In this document: in pieces, positions 7,308 through 8,972 of the stretch
How the letters are laid out: the number at the start of each line of letters is the position of its first letter
Position numbering within the stretch: position 1 is the stretch's first letter
Source of the DNA: Verrucomicrobiota bacterium
GTDB lineage: Bacteria > Verrucomicrobiota > Kiritimatiellia > CAIQIC01 > Lenti-01
Assembly (NCBI GenBank): GCA_022709625.1
Contig: JAKLIL010000056.1
Coordinates: forward strand, 1-8,972
Length of the DNA stretch: 8,972 nucleotides
Reading direction: 5' to 3'
The notes under the pieces: generated by a model
Database searches by the model: none
Seen by the model: only the letters and a program-made list of their open reading frames with translations
What the model was told of the DNA's origin: nothing
Translations under genes and position numbers: made by a program

Positions 7308-7610
7308 TCAGTCCTCGAAGAACTTCCGGGCGAAGAGGTCCGCCAGCGCGGCCAGGGCCTCGGCCGCGTCGGGTCCGGACGCGTGGATGCGCAGCTTGGC
7401 GCCGTGGTTGCCTTCGAGGGTCAGCAGGCCCATGATGCTTTTGGCGTTGACCTTGACGCCGTTCTTCTCGATCAGGATTTCGCCGGCGAAGCGGCTGGCG
7501 GCCTTGACCAGGAGCGCGGCGGGGCGCGCATGGATGCCGTAGCGGTTCAGGACCACCACGTCGCGGGTCACGGTGCCAGCGGCGGCGGAATGGGAGGCGG
7601 CGGAGTCCAC
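7308..7610 (-). CDS. ptsH: Phosphocarrier protein HPr with both His and Ser phosphorylation sites
   Basis: HPr takes phosphate from enzyme I on an active His and is regulated by HprK on a Ser. The 100-residue protein has GIHARPAALLVK (25-36) with active His27, corresponding to His15 of classical HPr, and NAKSIMGLLTL (55-65) with Ser58, corresponding to Ser46. The constant offset of 12 shows a 12-residue N-terminal extension rich in Ala and Ser ahead of the canonical fold. The start is GTG at 7610, supported by GGAAGGA 7 nt upstream. A second in-frame GTG at codon 14 would give the usual length but has no ribosome-binding site. The Ser-Ile-Met context is that of a target for HPr kinase, whose gene ends 3 nt upstream. 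Part of the hprK-ptsH-ptsI core. Confidence 0.96.
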   Translation of the reverse strand: MDSAASHSAAAGTVTRDVVVLNRYGIHARPAALLVKAASRFAGEILIEKNGVKVNAKSIMGLLTLEGNHGAKLRIHASGPDAAEALAALADLFARKFFED

Positions 7611-7613
7611 GCG

Positions 7614-8567
7614 TCAATCCTTCCGGGCCAGGGTCGCCTTGAGCTTGTCGTCGAGCTCCCTGGCGGCGTTGTGCCCCATTTGCTTCAAGCGCTGGTTCAG
7701 CGCGGCGACTTCCACCACGTTCGTCAGGTCGCGGCCAGCCGCCACCGGCACGGTGATCAGCGGCACCGGCACGTCCAGCACGCTGCGGGTGGCGGTATCG
7801 AGACCGGTGCGGTCGATGTCGTCCTCCCCCGCGGGCGCCTTCTGCATGCGGATGATCAGATCCAGCCGCCGTTCGTTGCGCATGGCCGAAATGCCGAACA
7901 GGCTCGGCACGTGGATGATGCCCAATCCGCGGATTTCCATGTGCTCGCGGGTGATTTCGACGGCGGACCCCTGGATGCAGCCCGTGCTGTCGCGGGTCAG
8001 GATGGTCGTGTCGTCGGCCACCAGGCTGTGGCCGCGCTTGATCAGCGCCAGGGCGATTTCGCTTTTGCCGATGCCGGGTTCCCCTTCCAGCAGCACGCCG
8101 ACGCCGTTGATTTCGACCAAGGTGCCCGGCACGCGGATGCGGGGGCTGGACAGGTTCTGCAGCAGGACGGTGGCGGCGTTCATGAAGAGGCCCGTCACCA
8201 GGTGCGAGCGCATCACGGGGACGCGCGCGTCCGCCGCGGCCGCGCGGACGAACGCCGGCATGTGGCGGCCGCGCGACAGGACGATGGCCGGCACGTGTCC
8301 GAGCGCCCGCAGGCGGGCGATGCGTTCAGGCACCGGCAGGCTGCCCAGATAGGTCATCTCCGCCAGCCCCATCACCTGGATGCGGCGATGGGCGAAATAG
8401 CGGCGAAAGCCCGCCAGCGCCAGGCCCGGCCGGTTCAACGCCACTTCGGAGATTTCCCGCCCGACGGCGTGCGCGGCGTTGACCTCCCAGTCGAGCTGCA
8501 GCGACCGGCGGCCGGCGTCGAAGAAATCGGCGACCGTGATCCGGGGACTTTCAGCCGTTCTCCACAT
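7614..8567 (-). CDS. hprK: HPr kinase/phosphorylase
   Basis: HprK phosphorylates HPr on its regulatory Ser using ATP or pyrophosphate, and reverses this by phosphorolysis, so HPr-Ser-P reports energy state. The 317 residues match the long, two-domain form: an N-terminal domain (about 1-130) and a C-terminal kinase domain. Visible in the kinase domain are the P-loop GEPGIGKSE (162-170, Lys168), LVADD (182-186, the catalytic Asp pair 185-186), the family signature EIRGLGIIHVPSLFG (211-225, Glu211 and Arg213), and DVPVPLITVPVAAGRD (265-280) with Arg279 at the position linked to the phosphorylase reaction. A His usually found about 20 residues before the P-loop (VHGVLVD-type motif) is Pro147 here (VPGTLVE). 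The ATG at 8567 has AGAGGA 8 nt upstream. The substrate gene ptsH begins 3 nt after its stop, confirming the functional pairing. Confidence 0.96.
   Translation of the reverse strand: MWRTAESPRITVADFFDAGRRSLQLDWEVNAAHAVGREISEVALNRPGLALAGFRRYFAHRRIQVMGLAEMTYLGSLPVPERIARLRALGHVPAIVLSRGRHMPAFVRAAAADARVPVMRSHLVTGLFMNAATVLLQNLSSPRIRVPGTLVEINGVGVLLEGEPGIGKSEIALALIKRGHSLVADDTTILTRDSTGCIQGSAVEITREHMEIRGLGIIHVPSLFGISAMRNERRLDLIIRMQKAPAGEDDIDRTGLDTATRSVLDVPVPLITVPVAAGRDLTNVVEVAALNQRLKQMGHNAARELDDKLKATLARKD
7618..7624 (-). promoter_or_regulatory. Ribosome-binding site that fixes the GTG start of ptsH
   Basis: GGAAGGA on the minus strand lies within the last codons of hprK, 7 nt before the GTG at 7610. 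It favours the long HPr form with the 12-residue extension over the internal GTG, and implies that ptsH translation is tied to ribosomes finishing hprK. Confidence 0.75.
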
Positions 8568-8590
8568 GAGCGGGGTCCTCTGCCCGAAGC

Positions 8591-8615
8591 GGGGCGGCGG
8601 CCGGGCCGCCGCCCC
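8591..8615 (-). other. Strong GC hairpin between hpf and hprK, just ahead of the hprK ribosome-binding site
   Basis: GGGGCGGCGGC (8591-8601) and GCCGCCGCCCC (8605-8615) form a perfect 11-bp stem with a 3-nt loop. It starts 17 nt after the hpf stop codon on the minus strand and ends 9 nt before the AGAGGA of hprK. No T-run follows on the minus strand, so it is not a standard terminator. It may protect the 3' end of a processed hpf message, cause partial termination, or affect hprK translation. The remaining bases of this 65-nt gap show nothing else. Confidence 0.6.
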
Positions 8616-8632
8616 CGCGGTCGGACGCGGCG

Positions 8633-8965
8633 CTAGGGCGCCCCCTCCACGTCCGCCAGACGCTGGCGCTCGTGGTGCCGTTCGATCATCTTTTCGCGGG
8701 ATTTGCGCAGCTGCTTGTCGATCTTGGCCGCCGCCGCATCGATCGAAGCGTACATGTCGTTGGTCGTTTCCACCGCCGCTTCGCGCAGCTTGTCGCGCCC
8801 CTGCACGACGACTTCCGCCGTAAACCGGTACTTCTCGTGCGACAGGATCGCGTGGCAGCTCTCGATCCGCGGAAAGGCGGCGAGCACGGGGCCCAGCCGC
8901 TCGTCCACGTACGCTTTCAATCCCTCGTTGACCGTCAGGTTCCGGCCGGTGATCTGAATATCCAT
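8633..8965 (-). CDS. hpf: Ribosome hibernation-promoting factor, short form (HPF/RaiA/YfiA family)
   Basis: These proteins bind the decoding region of the 30S subunit and shut down or store ribosomes when nutrients run low. The 110 residues begin MDIQITGRNLTVNEGLKAYVDERL, followed by the typical beta-strand pattern with ILSHEKYRFTAEVVVQG (40-56) and the helical segment DMYASIDAAAAKIDKQLRKSREK (70-92), a hallmark of the family. The C-terminal dimerisation domain of the long form is absent. The charged tail (RHHERQRLADVEGAP) is divergent. The ATG at 8965 is 7 nt from the window edge, so its ribosome-binding site and promoter are out of view. In Proteobacteria hpf often lies near rpoN and PTS-Ntr genes; here it precedes hprK-ptsH-ptsI. 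The choice between the names hpf and raiA cannot be made firmly. Confidence 0.94.
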   Translation of the reverse strand: MDIQITGRNLTVNEGLKAYVDERLGPVLAAFPRIESCHAILSHEKYRFTAEVVVQGRDKLREAAVETTNDMYASIDAAAAKIDKQLRKSREKMIERHHERQRLADVEGAP

Positions 8966-8972
8966 TGCGGTT

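Noticed and set aside
5786..7435. Plus-strand open frame of 549 codons opposite ptsI and ptsH
   Set aside because: It is the antisense shadow of clearly conserved PTS genes, has no recognisable domain, and its composition is typical of an out-of-frame GC-rich translation.
7059..8636. Plus-strand open frame of 525 codons opposite ptsI, ptsH and hprK
   Set aside because: It lies entirely opposite recognised genes and spans three of them; no protein-family pattern is visible.

Overview
This is a GC-rich (roughly two-thirds G+C by eye) chromosomal window with tightly packed housekeeping and regulatory genes. I see no mobile elements, CRISPR arrays, rRNA or tRNA. Eight protein-coding genes are supported. 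Seven lie on the minus strand and one, truncated by the window edge, lies on the plus strand. The organism looks like a diderm bacterium that uses HPr-Ser phosphorylation (HPr kinase/phosphorylase) outside the Firmicutes. The high GC, the short ribosome hibernation factor, the class-III PPK2 and the free-standing HPr/EI/HprK set would fit the PVC group (for example Kiritimatiellota, Lentisphaerota or Verrucomicrobiota) or a related lineage. That placement is inference and is not established by the window.

Reading the minus strand in its direction of transcription (right to left), the first block is hpf (8965-8633), hprK (8567-7614), ptsH (7610-7308), ptsI (7294-5525) and metK (5479-4286). Gaps are 65, 3, 13 and 45 nt. 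A perfect 9-bp GC hairpin followed by a T-rich run (4262-4231) lies just downstream of metK and looks like an intrinsic terminator closing this block. The middle genes form a complete phosphorelay core: enzyme I takes phosphate from PEP, HPr carries it on His27, and HprK adds or removes phosphate on HPr Ser58. No sugar permease (EII) is in view. The set may therefore work as a metabolic sensor rather than a dedicated transporter, with the ribosome hibernation factor upstream linking it to nutrient state.

The second minus-strand block is dacA-like (4163-3087), queA (3090-2038) and an acyltransferase-3 membrane protein (1968-844). The carboxypeptidase and queA overlap by 4 nt (ATGA), and queA has no obvious ribosome-binding site of its own, so translational coupling is likely. 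MetK makes S-adenosylmethionine and QueA uses it as ribosyl donor, so SAM supply and a SAM-consuming tRNA-modification step are close neighbours. D,D-carboxypeptidase and the membrane acyltransferase both point to the cell envelope.

At the left edge, a class-III-like PPK2 polyphosphate kinase (plus strand, 5' end cut off) converges on the acyltransferase gene with only 19 nt between the stop codons. A short GC hairpin lies in that gap.

Nothing here amounts to a clearly new system. The points most worth a second look are the HprK with a proline where the family usually has a histidine before the P-loop, the strong GC hairpin directly ahead of the hprK ribosome-binding site, the permease-less HPr/EI/HprK set beside hpf, and the carboxypeptidase that replaces the usual C-terminal domain with a Pro-rich/acidic linker and a membrane helix.
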